Origin: Tigriopus japonicus
Lineage: Eukaryota; Arthropoda; Copepoda; Harpacticoida; Harpacticidae
Length of the DNA: 64,000 nt
Assembly (NCBI GenBank): GCA_010645155.1
Contig: JAAGOF010000188.1
Location: forward strand, 214,390-278,389
Direction: 5' to 3'
Shown here piece after piece: positions 42,401 to 52,487 of this stretch; positions within the stretch are counted from its first letter, which is position 1, and every line of letters begins with the position of its first letter. The notes beneath the pieces are model-generated. The model made no database searches. It saw only the letters and a list, made by a program, of their open reading frames with translations, and had not been told where the DNA came from. Both the position numbers and the translations under genes were made by a program.

Positions 42401-44645
42401 ACACCTTGGGTCCAATCAGTAGGGGTGCAGATTTCAGGCAAATAAGTTTTTATGCCCAAAAACATGTTTATTTGCTTTTTGTTAGCTTTTAAAGTTTTTT
42501 TGCCATTTTTGGGCAAATAAATAAAAAATCGTCGTGTTTTGCGCAAATCAATGCAAAAGTTGTCTTTCTTGTTCAAAAATAGGGAAAATATTGCCCGAAA
42601 TGTTTTGTTTAAAGGATATATTGATTATTCAACGGAATAAAAATATTTTCTCTTACATGTTCATACACTTGCATTCCATTTTGTTGTTGGTGAAACATAA
42701 TGCTCGTTTTCCAAATGTGGTGACCAGTTTTGCTATATTTTGGTAAATTTTCGTGTCTATTTGCCATTTCTTTGTTGGGGCCTAAAAGGCATGTTTTATT
42801 TGCCAGAAATCTGCACCCCTACCAATCAGTACTATAAAATTCAATGGACCTAGAGCACTATATTCAAAGAGTACGAGCATGCGACTTTTGGGTCCCAAGA
42901 TATCGATTCTATTGTTCTAGGCACTATTTACTACCACCACGTCACGTACCACGACTACAACGTCAATATTATTGACTTAGATGATCTCAGCTTACCTTTA
43001 ACAGAATAATGTTTGACCTCGTTAGCCTTTGAAGGCCACGGCTGGTCAATAATCATGGGTGTCAGAAGATAATCTCACCCTCTTGCTAAAACGTTAACTC
43101 TTGTTCAAGGGCAGACAGTTCATTGGTGCTGTAGATTGACTCTGTAATGCCAACTTTTGACCACTCATGAAGCAAATTTAACTGAGTTTATGTCATCAAA
43201 AATCGATTATTTCAAATACACAAGTAATTGGCAAGTATTGAAAACGTCAAGTGGAGCCATTTGAGCAGCATGTTTGTGCAATGAAAATTACTTTCAATTA
43301 AGCAATTGTGTGGCAGCCTTGGCAATATGCACATTCATGACAGTCGACAAGTTGGAAGCTCTACAAACTGTTATGCCTAATGCCTAAATTAAACTAGTTA
43401 CATACTGAAAATGTAAAAAAATGATGGAAGGATTTCAAAAAATGACAAAATGGGTGCTAACTTCAAGAATTGTTCATACAGATCTAAGAGTATAAAAATC
43501 ACCTTTTTCTTTTAGCCTTAGGTAAGATGTAGTCGTAGATGTAAATGTAGTCATTGTCAACCTGACAAGTGCCATGAATGCGCATATTAACGGGGCTACC
43601 ACGCAATTGCTCAAAAGAAAATCATTTCAAACGCACGCAGATAAAATTCAAATGGCTTCAATTGGCATTTCAAATACTTGACAATTTATTGTGTATTTGA
43701 AATAATGATATTTCATGAAAAATACACTCAAAACAATTTCGCCTCTAGACTGGTCAAAAACTGGCATTACTGAGTCAGTCTACAGCATCACTGCGCAGTC
43801 TGCACTTGAACAAGAGTTGAGGTTCTAGCAAGAGGGTGAGATTATCTTCCGACACCCATGATTATTGACCAGCTGTGGCCTTCAAAGGCTAGCAAGGTCA
43901 AAAATGATTGTATTAAGGGTAAACTGAGAGCATTGACGTCAATTTGATAGTAAATAGTGCATATGTAAAGTTACCTCAAACAGGTCGAACTCAATGACCA
44001 CATGACAATAGAATCGATGTCTTGGGACCAAAAAGTCGCATGCGCGTACTCTTTTATTATAATGCTCTAAATGGAACAATGTATTTCTTGCAAAAAAACT
44101 CACATTTTAGAACAAAGATTGGACCCGAGGTATATTTTTGAACTTTGTCCTGAAGTAGTGGTTCCTGACCAATTCCAAGAGTTTCTTGGAAATGAATTCA
44201 AAGTGTTTCACAATTTTAACTTTTCCCTAAAGCACAGCAAAAAGTCCAACATATTAGAGGAAAATTCAAAATTTAACAAATCTGCCATTTTGTTTGAAAA
44301 TATTGTTACGATTGAGTTACAAACTACATGACGCCTGTGATCTCAGTTCAATTGACTTCTGTTAATCTTCCATCTAGGTGCAATCATTGTCAACAAATCT
44401 TCCTGTCGAAAGAAGATTTATTTGCCCATATGGCAGATATCCATGGACTCCGTCCACCCATTGACGAAATGGAACAATTGCAAGTTCAAAGGATTCAGCC
44501 TGGGATTGTGGATCTCACCGAGCCAATCACTGAAATGAACACATCAACCACTGTTGATCCTAATTTGCTATTTCCGAGGCCAAACTTGAGCAATCAAACT
44601 TCAATGTTAATCACCCTGACTTCGTCACAAATTCACTTCTCTTGA
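36402..44645 (+). CDS. ZnF-F: one-module zinc-finger protein, three exons
   Basis: Exons 36402-37324, 37704-38822 and 44378-44645 give about 769 residues. The N-terminal domain spans residues about 28-145 (SWVWITRDTLDF, GWPLPSL, TGEFICRV, PCLG, FPFQLQFS, LEGLMCSNC). An acidic linker with SSKDEPEPE follows. There is a single KLWDH module, split by a 379-bp phase-2 intron between CPFC and its first His. Then come a classical finger, a three-finger module ending FADHHEDC, and C2H2 fingers. The last exon lies 5.5 kb downstream past three transposons. The join (CA/G, then TGC) follows the family rule and I see no competing last exon. It encodes CNHC...HMADIH and a tail with GIVDLTEP. Exons 1 and 2 are secure; the distant exon is inferred from phase and homology. 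Confidence 0.8.
40391..40680. repeat. GATAAACGGGAT minisatellite
   Basis: A unit of about 50 bases (ATCCCGTTTATCCCGCTTAT, TCCCGTTTGTCCCCTTTATC, CCTTGGAGGAAA) is repeated in tandem about four times, one copy shortened, then inverted (GGGATAAACGGGAT) from about 40624. A similar array runs at about 41566-41660. Open frames rich in Pro, Tyr and Ile here are by-products of the repeat. Confidence 0.8.
40681..40925. repeat. TTTTTTCCTACTTTTCAAGC tandem array
   Basis: About eleven degenerate copies of a 20- to 22-base unit (TTTTCCTAC then TTTTCAAGCA), within the 39485-41816 element. They drift gradually to TTTTCCTACCTTAAAAGCA along the array. Confidence 0.75.
42420..42821. mobile_element. hAT MITE, 0.4 kb, AGGGGTGCA ends
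   Basis: Both ends read TAGGGGTGCAGATTTC then (A/T)GGCAAATAA inward, about 26 bp with one mismatch. CCAATCAG is duplicated exactly on both sides (42412-42419 and 42822-42829), the 8-bp signature of hAT. The interior is AT-rich with repeated TTTGCC/TATTTGC motifs and no protein. Confidence 0.85.
42851..44069. mobile_element. 1.2-kb element with long imperfect inverted repeats
   Basis: The arms at about 42851-43130 and 43800-44069 are inverted and similar over some 250 bp. Shared blocks include AGAGTACG(A/C)GCATGCGACTT, ATCGATTCTATTG, TCTCACCCTCTTGCTA and GGTGTC(A/G)GAAGATAATC. The outermost bases read TAGAGCA on both sides, consistent with a TA target duplication around GAGCA...TGCTC. No transposase frame remains. 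Confidence 0.75.
44378..44645 (+). CDS. ZnF-F last-finger exon
   Basis: CATCTAG acceptor, then G and TGC at the family's conserved phase. One C2H2 finger (CNHCQQIF...DLFAHMADIH) is followed by a tail holding GIVDLTEP at 44505-44522, a textbook-looking SUMO-interaction motif, and an NQTSMLITL stretch that aligns loosely with QTIVV of B and E. The stop is TGA 44643-44645. A possible AATAAA is at 44876. Confidence 0.75.
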
Positions 44646-45279
44646 ATCTAACTTCTTGATAAAATGAAAGGGAAGGTCGTGATTGAGGGACAACTTTAAA
44701 ACTGATGTGGAAATTCATCTAGAAATTAGATACCTTACTTGAAATATTTGAATGTAGGAAATTTGGAACACTTCTAAGTAGACATCGGAGAAGAAAATCA
44801 CTTATTCACTGATGTAAAAGAAAGCTTGGAGAGTAGATGTTTTTTTATTATTCAACAATGGTGCAAGTGGTTTCCAATAAATCAAATGTAAAAACGCAAT
44901 TTGCTACATAAAGTGCCTTTATTCGCGCAAACCAGACCCCAAAAACCGCAATTCTACCACAAGACATGTTTTTTTGAGCGGAAGCAGACACCAAAAAATC
45001 TAGGAATAGCGCGATAGCAGGGCTGCCAGATGGTGGTTTTGGGCGCCAGATTTTCGTGTATCTGGCGATTTGAGGCCTCATTTGGCAGCGATATTTTGTT
45101 TTGGTGGGACAGAAAAGCTGGCGGAGGGAATTTTTAGTTTGGCAGGCAAGAACATTTTGACAGGTTTCTGGCGGGTTTTACATGAAAACCGTGAAATTTG
45201 GCGTATTTAAATTGGAGTTTTAGGATTAGTTGAAACACAATTTGTCACGCTGATTCTAGCAGGATTCAGCGCCATTTGG

Positions 45280-46852
45280 TGACTTGGGCAAGTAATGAGT
45301 CATCACAGGGGTGCACTTTTCATGCAAATGCATTTTTTACCCGTTTGGCCGGTTTTTTGCTTTATTTGCACCTTTTGCCGTTTTTCCACGTTTTTGCACT
45401 TTCCGTGATTTTTTGCTGATATCTTTTGTATTTTGGCCAGAAATTTCAAAAAAATGAACATTTTTTCCCAAATTCCGTGTAAAAAAAAAACTTTCCGTCA
45501 AAAAACCCCATCATGGCTGAAAAATTAATATATTGTTGATTGTTCCAACCATTGGAATTGGCTTCACTTGTTGGGGTAAATAGTTTACCTTATGGGCTGG
45601 TAATTTAAATCATGTTGATGAACACTAAGATTTCTCACTGAAAATTCAATTTATTTGACATGAATAACAATTCTGCTCAACAAAACCAATCATGGGATAG
45701 AAAGAAACGTTTAATAAACATGGAAAATAATAGTAATCAACCTACCCACTTAAATCAAAACAAAAAAGACCAAAAGTACTTAAAAAAACTTGACCAAGTA
45801 TGGTTCTTGTGTTAAGTAAAAAACTCTTTTGGCTTGAGTGTACTCTCAGATGATCAATTATCTTTTTTTTTAACAACACCTCTGTTGAGAGTGTACTAAA
45901 AGACCACCATTTTGACGTAATTTTGGTATACTGTAAAATCTGACTTATGTATGTTGACATGTGACCCAATATTGGGAGGAATGCAATTCTGATCTTTTTT
46001 GACTTAAATACCATTTTTGGAACAACCAAGGGGCTTAGAAATTTTCGTGTTTTCCCAAATGAACCAGATCAATCAACCAATTTCTTTGTATTTCACAAAA
46101 AAATGTTTGCACTTTTTTGCACTTTTATTTGCACTTTAATCTGCATTTTTTGGTCTTTTTATTTGCACGAAAAGTGCACCCCTGTCATCACAGACACCCA
46201 AGAACAAGTTGTTGACAAGCATTACTTGGGCAACACACCAATACACTTGGCAAGCTCAAGGAGCATTGGAAGATGCAGTTGCTGGCAGTTGCTCTTTGAA
46301 GAGTTATGATACTTGCAGTGTGACTTGGAAGAAAAAAATGTCAAGTTGCTTTTTCGATGATCTTTTGACCTTAATAATTTAACAATAAATAGTGGAAGTG
46401 ATACAAAAAATATTTCAATTTGGATAGCATTTGCAAAACCATGGTTTTTTTTTGTTTCGGTTCTAGGCCACCCATGAATGCACTTTTGAGGCTAATCAAG
46501 ACCGAGATTTAGAAGTCACACTTCCAAAACAATCTCGTTTACTCAGAGTTGCCGGCATGAAAAAGTAAAATGCCAAATCTTTTTTAGTATTCTCGAAATC
46601 TTTTGCATTTCCTCATGTGAGAGAATTGAAGTGTGTAATTTTCTTAAAAATACATCCTTTCAAAGGTATGGGCCCTATTTAGCTGAATCAGCCTGGTTTA
46701 GTGAAATTCGGATGGCAAGTTTATTCTTCGTTCATAGCAAATTTGGCAAACCTGTTTGCTGGGAAAAGTACTTGTACAGACACCCAAGCTATGCCAAGCT
46801 TCAGCAAGCCCAAGCACTGTGCCAGTACAGCTTGCCCAATCTCTTGTTTGCT
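45280..46852. mobile_element. Second copy of the 2143-2850 element, interrupted
   Basis: From GTGACTTGGGCAAGTAATGA to CCAATCTCTTGTTTGC this matches the 2143-2850 element nearly base for base, once the insertion at 45307-46183 and its duplicated 8 bases are removed. The outer ends (TAGTGATG and its mate) are missing, so this copy is truncated or recombined at both sides. Confidence 0.8.
45307..46183. mobile_element. hAT MITE, 0.9 kb, nested
   Basis: Ends AGGGGTGCACTTTTC on both sides (inward), continuing with (A/G)TGCAAAT. GTCATCAC is duplicated exactly at 45299-45306 and 46184-46191, and occurs once at the matching place in the uninterrupted copy near 2170. The ends resemble those of the element at 42420-42821. 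No transposase is encoded. Confidence 0.9.
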
Positions 46853-46887
46853 TCTTGGACAATCTAAGCTAGTCAAGGCAATTGGGA

Positions 46888-47180
46888 GGAGACGTGGTGT
46901 AGTGGATAGCGCAGTATCCTTAAGGTGAGAAAGGTCAAAGGTACGCTTCTCCTCCCCGACCTTTGTCATGGAAATTTATAGACGCTAATTCATTCCCACA
47001 GATGGAGCCCCATTCCTATACCGGACATGAGAATGCCTATCGGAAAAATGGACGATGTGTTTGCCGGCTTCGCTGGCCGGGCAAGGTTCAACCCTCCAAC
47101 CCTGAAGAAGCTCATGGGAAAGAAGCGTCAACTTGACCCTAGCGACAAGCAGCATTAACGTGAAGCTTCAAAAAAGCCCA
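46888..47180 (+). mobile_element. tRNA-derived SINE, partial
   Basis: GGGAGGAGA and TCTCCTCCC, about 65 bases apart, pair as an acceptor stem around GTGGTGTAGTGGATAGCGC, a near-consensus A box. The B-box region (AGGTCAAAGGTAC) is degenerate. The downstream body has a block, TCATGGGAAAGAAGCGTC through TTCAAAAAAGCCCAACAA, that recurs with changes at about 41990-42062 and partly inverted at about 47425-47460. Confidence 0.5.
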
Positions 47181-48133
47181 ACAAATAAAGAAGTTCAAGA
47201 GAAAAAATGCAGCCCGAGGAGCCTTTAAACCAAAGAATATTAAAGCAATAGCTTGAACACTACTTTTTTATGCAATATGATACCTGAATCGATTGTTATT
47301 GGCATGATTTACTTCGCAAATGATCGTAAAATCGAATTTTCTTTTAACTCGAACCTTCTGGGTTGATGATGGTAACAACAATGGTAAACATTGGAAGCTT
47401 CAAAAAGACCAAATACTTGAGGTAGTTGACGCTTCTTTCCCATGAGCTTCTTTATCCGACCCTAGCACCCAACAATCCAATCCAATCCAAAAATTGCCAT
47501 GAAAAGAAGAGGAAAAAAATAATGAAAGTCCTTGATTTTTCGAAACAATATTCTATATCTATCAAGTATAAATCCAATTTCAATGTTCAGAATGATCTAT
47601 GGATTTTGATTTTACGTGCCATGCTGGGCTTGTTTGAGCTAGATTACTTTTCAGTAGTCAGGTTTCCATGCCAATTTGAAAGGGATTTTACCAATAATTT
47701 CAGCCAAAAACCACCACAGGTTCATCAACAACACTCAGTCAACATTTGAGGCACTTTAGTTTGTTCCAAACTGATAGTTGACCATTGCAATCTTAAAACA
47801 TATGTGTATCATGGGAACTGCGAGCTGTTGCCGCATGAAATCTACTAGGTGGCGCACTTTATGACCGTACTCTGTTATTAAAGTGCTCTAGTTTGAGCCA
47901 TATTCTACAGAATTTGGAGAAATATTGGTTCACTTCTTCCTAAGGGGGTTTTCAACACAGACCAGATCCAGACTTCTCAGTTCTAGCTATGCAGGCAGAC
48001 CGCCGCAACACTATGAAGAACCGTGACCTCTAGATGACGCAAGTTGTATTTTCTGGATTGCCTCTGAGTTCTGAAACTTCAAGGAAGATATTTGCCTTCC
48101 AAACAGGGTGACGTTCCTTATAAGGCTCGGAGA

Positions 48134-48262
48134 CATATTCAGTTTTTCTGTGGAGCAGAAATTCCAGACGTTCCAAGGAGTAGGGTCAGCTGACGATCAG
48201 CTAACAGCAAACACTATGTTGTGAAACGTCTGGGATTCTGCTCCGCAGCAAAACTGAATATT
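48134..48262. repeat. Imperfect inverted repeat, 37-base arms
   Basis: ATTCAGTTTTTCTGTGGAGC, AGAAATTCCAGACGTT is mirrored by AACGTCTGGGATTCTGCTCC, GCAGCAAAACTGAAT with a few mismatches, spaced by about 50 bases. It is probably a small foldback element. Confidence 0.6.
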
Positions 48263-49075
48263 TTATCCGAACCTTACTTATGAGTCATAAGTAAGGCTAG
48301 TAAAAATAAAATCTTTGGAAAGGGGAAAAAGTGCCCTTAAAGTAGTTGCTTTTTGTCAAAAAATTATGAAAAAGTTCAAATCAGAAACTTTGTGATCTTT
48401 TTTTCCATGATTATTTTACGTGGGCTAAATAGCTATGTGTAGAGTAAAGTATGTTTTAAGTTGGCACTGTTGCCATTATTTACTCAGACTTTAATATCTA
48501 TTGCCTTTCAAAGGATCTGAATGTGCTTTCTGTCTTATAACATAACTGTTTTGACGTCTAGCTTATAAAAACACCCCCTTATGTGAAGCGTAAACTCCCG
48601 TTTTTTTAAGCTAGAGTTTTGACGGCATTATTTCCTTCAGATGTCTGTAGTCTTCTCAAGTCCTCCGCGCATCTAGTCCCATTTCTCACACATTTCGTTG
48701 ACTTTTTTGCCCTAATTTCAACATTTTTTTGCTCTTTTTGCTCAAAATTTCAACATTTTTTTGCCCTTTTTGCCCTATATTTCAAAATTTTTTGCCCTTT
48801 TTCCTGGCATTTTAATGACATTTTTTGGACGTATTTTCAACATTTTTTCCCGGTCTCTACTTATGACGTTCCTTATGAAACCATCCTTTTTAGGAATGTT
48901 GTTAGGTAATCTCTCGTAGAGGGCGTTTTTGGTGACGTCAGAAATGAGATATCACTGATTTATTTATCTATGGTTTTCAAGTAAACGTAACAACGCAACT
49001 CTTGTTACGAAGCAGAGCGCCCGTAAACTTCAAGGTGCTTTAAATAGGGCTCTAAAATCGAGTTTCGACAAACGA

Positions 49076-49408
49076 ATGACAACCTATTCCTTACCGCTAC
49101 ATAAAAGTGCGCAAGTTCTTCGACTTGCAGATAATTTACGATTGGCCCAAGCTATGGTCATTTCCAATGCTCGTCAGCAAAGATGCTCCAAGTCCATTTA
49201 TGAGTTGATAAGTGTTAAAGAGTGTTGTTCTACTCGTTCTAACAATCAGATTATGAGCTTGATACGACCAAGTGTTATGCACGATGCTTGCCTGAGCTTC
49301 AACAAAAACCCAAACGAAACAAAGGACATGATTTTAAGCACATATAAAATATCCTGCTACATCCTAAACTGTAAGGTTTGCCAATTCAATCAAACGATCA
49401 TAAAGTAA
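49076..49408 (+). CDS. Unrecognised open reading frame, 110 codons
   Basis: The frame runs from ATG 49076 and reads LHKSAQVLRLADNLRLAQAM, later KSIYELISVKECC and CKVCQFNQTIIK. It has six Cys residues, no signal peptide, no membrane segment and no domain I know. It is not low-complexity and the composition looks protein-like. It could be a small gene, an exon, or transposon debris; there is no convincing splice, promoter or poly(A) support. Confidence 0.2.
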   Translation: MTTYSLPLHKSAQVLRLADNLRLAQAMVISNARQQRCSKSIYELISVKECCSTRSNNQIMSLIRPSVMHDACLSFNKNPNETKDMILSTYKISCYILNCKVCQFNQTIIK

Positions 49409-50208
49409 ACGACTTAAACTAAGTAGTTTACTGCCCCTGTCTCTGCATCCCCTCCCGCCCCTCCCCCCCTCTTTTTTTCTCTTTTTCGGTGACCAAATTT
49501 TGGCATGATATTGCACATACTTTACATAGGCTTGCTTGGTTAAATTCCCCAGATGGTTAACCCAAGATTTGATTCAACTTTGATTGTCAGAAAAGCAATT
49601 GCACTTCCAGAGTTTTAAAAACTTTAAGTATTTTCGTTACAGCTCCATTTAAAAAACGGGAGTCTAGGAATTCAGGTACATTTTCATTTCAATTTAAAAA
49701 GCCATATTGATCAAGAAACTCGAAATAAATTCATTAATAAACAAAGTTAAACTTCTTCACGTGCTGACAACAAAAAATGATTTAAATTTTTCCCCTTTAC
49801 ACCCTCAAAATACTTTTTTAGTAGGCGTTACTCGAAACCTTCAACTTACTCATACAAAAATTATTTGGGTACCGTTTGAACCGCCTAATCAAATTAAGTC
49901 CAAAAATAGTACCTACTAAGCCAATAGATACCCGCATCCGGATATAGGTGAGACTCGGGGTTACGACAGCTGACTCTTAGCCAAGTAAGAGGGAAGCATC
50001 ATGAAGTACCTTGGCAAGCAGCAGCATGTTTACGAACATTTAACCTAACCTCGTTTAGGATCCGGTCCTAAAAATAGTGTACTTAGAAACGGTCATACTT
50101 CGTGTAGACCGGGGATGCGGCTTGTTTTGAAATTTCAAGCCCTTTCGAGCCTGCCCAACTTCAACTTAGAGAAGCTTCTTCAATGTGTCCATCGAAGTTT
50201 GAGTCACT

Positions 50209-52487
50209 ATGGTGTCTGGAAATAGTTGTTGTGTTCCAAACTGCATCAATTCGGCTCGTTCTTGCAACTTGAGCTTCTTCCGGTGTCCCAAAGATGCTGA
50301 CCGAGCCGCTAAATGGTTCCAAAATGCCCGATTGGCCGTAGATGTTCACTCAACAGCCTACAAACCGCAAGGTTACCGATTCTGTAGCGATCATTTTGAC
50401 CGTTCCGCTTTTATGAACGATTCCAGAAAAAGTTTGACTCCCTTTGCTTGCCCAACTATCTTTAATATTCCTAATCCCCCCGATCAAGTTAAAGAAAAGC
50501 AAGGTCTCAAGGAACAATTATCAAAACCATCCATGCCTACAGCAGTTGAAGTGGCTATAAAACCGGAGGTGAAATCGGAAAATTTTGATGATCCCGATGA
50601 ATTTTCAGGTGACAACTTGATCAAATTGGAATTCAGATCTTGGCTGATGATTACCAGAGATAGCCTTGATTTTCTATCGCCAGAAGGTTGGCCCATTATC
50701 TCTATGATGGTGATGGCCAACTTGGAAACTGGTCAATATATTGCTCGAGTTCTGAATCAAACTTACAAAAGTGGACAGTTCCATGATGAAAAGGAACTTG
50801 AAAACATTTGCCTGGAGTTTTTCAATGGGAACTATCCTTGTATGGGTCAGAATTCGAAAAATGTGGACCTCCAATTCCCAATGAATCTGCTATTTTCGCC
50901 CCTTTGTCAAAAACTGTGCTTTAAAGGCCTCAAACCAAAGACTTTAGAGGGTTTGATATGTGACAAATGCTCATTGAATGACATTCATAATCATGAGGAT
51001 TTGATGTCAGTTAAAGAATGTGATGAACCTTTTTGGCCTTCCAACGAAGTAAAACATGATCAGGACCAGGAAAAAATTGATGATAATCCTTTTGTGGAAA
51101 GAGTTCAAGAATCTGACGAACCTTTTTGGCCTTCCAACGAAGTAAAACATGAGCAGGACCAGGAAAAACTCGATGATAATCCTATTGTGGAAAGAGTTCT
51201 GCGACCAAAAATGGGAAAACGTCGACAAAAAGAAGGCGAAACTGCGCTTCCCAAAACATTCCCCATAGAATGGGATGGCAAAGAAATGATCCTGGATCTT
51301 CAAGTGAACAAAATAAAAAAATGGAGCTGCCCCATTTGTTCCAGTAAAATAAAAAAAAGTCCTCGAAACCACCTGAAACTTCATTTGTTATACAATATCA
51401 AATGTGGCTTTTGTCGCAAACTTCATCTTTGTCCCTTCAAACTTTGGGATCATCTTCAAGATAATCACAAAAACGCCGATAAATGGGAAGTCAAGTGTGT
51501 TCTTTGCTCCGAAATCCTGGACATCAGAGAGTCGAGAAACAAATATCCGGATCACTTGATGGTGTGTAAGAGGAAACAAAACTACATGAAGTTCCAACAG
51601 ATTCCCAAAAGGATGAAAAGAAGAGATCTGAAGGTGTGTGATCTTTGCGGGAAAACGTTCGATTTCCCAGGTTTGCTGAGGAAACACATCAAAGCTGTTC
51701 ACGAGAACAAAATCGTGACATGGAAGTGTCACTTATGCTCAGCCGAGATCAATGCCAAAAGGAAACCTGATCATTTGCGTCACAGGCATCTCTTCTCTCG
51801 ATTCCAATGTCCGGTTTGCTATCAAAGACATCGATTAGCCCGAGATTTTTCAGCTCATGTAGAGGAAAATCATCCTGGACAAGTTGAAATGTATTCCTGT
51901 CCAGAATGTAAAAACAATTATCCCATGAACCCTGGAGAGGGTCCTAGTTTTGTGGATCATCATGAGAAATGTCTTTCTGATCATCTGAAGCAAATGAAAC
52001 GGAAAGAAAAGGAGCGAAGTCTGGCCAAACCATTGAAATTTGAGTGCCCACATTGTCCTAAAAAGTACCAGTCGCAAACTTTGCTCAATGCCCATGTGAG
52101 AGACCATAAAGAGTCCGGCCATTTTTGTACCCAATGTACTTATCGCACTCACAGAGCAGATTTACTGAAGGGTCATATAATTCGGGTTCACGGTCCAAAA
52201 TCAGAGGCTATTCAAGAACAAGTAGAACCATCAAAGACTACTGAAGGAGGTCTCCAATGCTCGGTTTGTGATAGTTTTTTCCATAGCTCAAGTGATCTGG
52301 AACATCACAAGCAAACCAATCATGTGAACCAAAGCCTTGGATTTCAGTAAGTTAGTTTGTTTGAGGATTTGATTTATGTTTTTCAAGTGATTACCTTTCT
52401 TTTTTCAGATGCCGGGAATGCTTCCAGATATTCAAGTTGGAAAAGAACTTGGAGTCCCACAAGAGTTTGGTTCACAATGAGATCTAA
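50209..52487 (+). CDS. ZnF-G: THAP plus zinc-finger fusion, two exons
   Basis: Exons 50209-52346 and 52409-52487 give about 738 residues. Residues 7-83 form a THAP domain: C7/C12, W36, C59 and H62 of FCSDHF, and a final CPTIF where THAP domains have AVPTIF. THAP is a C2CH DNA-binding domain. The cluster's own N-terminal domain follows (about 140-255: SWLMITRDSLDF, GWPIISM, PCMG, LEGLICDKC), preceded by IKPEVKSE, two overlapping PsiKxE sites. The linker carries a 31-residue direct repeat starting DEPFWPSNEVKH. Then come one KLWDH module, one classical finger, a three-finger module ending FVDHHEKC, and C2H2 fingers. The last exon (CREC...HKSLVH, then NEI and stop) has no acidic tail. No other member shows a THAP domain; A's start is outside the window. 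Confidence 0.9.
51022..51207 (+). repeat. 93-bp in-frame tandem duplication in ZnF-G
   Basis: Two adjacent 93-base copies (51022-51114 and 51115-51207), nearly identical, encode DEPFWPSNEVKH then a (D/E)QDQEK(I/L)DDNP stretch. The period of 31 codons keeps the frame. The low divergence points to a recent slippage or unequal exchange. Confidence 0.9.

Larger units (their letters stand above)
38823..44377 (+). other. ZnF-F intron 2, transposon-filled
   Basis: A 5.55-kb intron, against 62-685 bp at the same position in sisters B, C, E, G and H. It contains three insertions in a row: 39485-41816, 42420-42821 and 42851-44069. The rest is AT-rich and featureless. Short open frames in it are repeat-derived or match nothing. 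Confidence 0.65.
44646..50208. other. Intergenic region between ZnF-F and ZnF-G
   Basis: No secure gene in 5.5 kb. It holds a second copy of the 2143-2850 repeat (about 45280-46852) with a nested hAT element, a tRNA-derived SINE (about 46888-47180), an imperfect foldback (48134-48262) and one unexplained open frame (49076-49408). The final 800 bases upstream of ZnF-G contain no recognised element. Confidence 0.5.

Noticed and set aside
44071..44331. An 86-codon frame upstream of the ZnF-F last exon
   Set aside because: It begins beside a transposon end, shows no domain, and overlaps the branch-point region of the ZnF-F intron.
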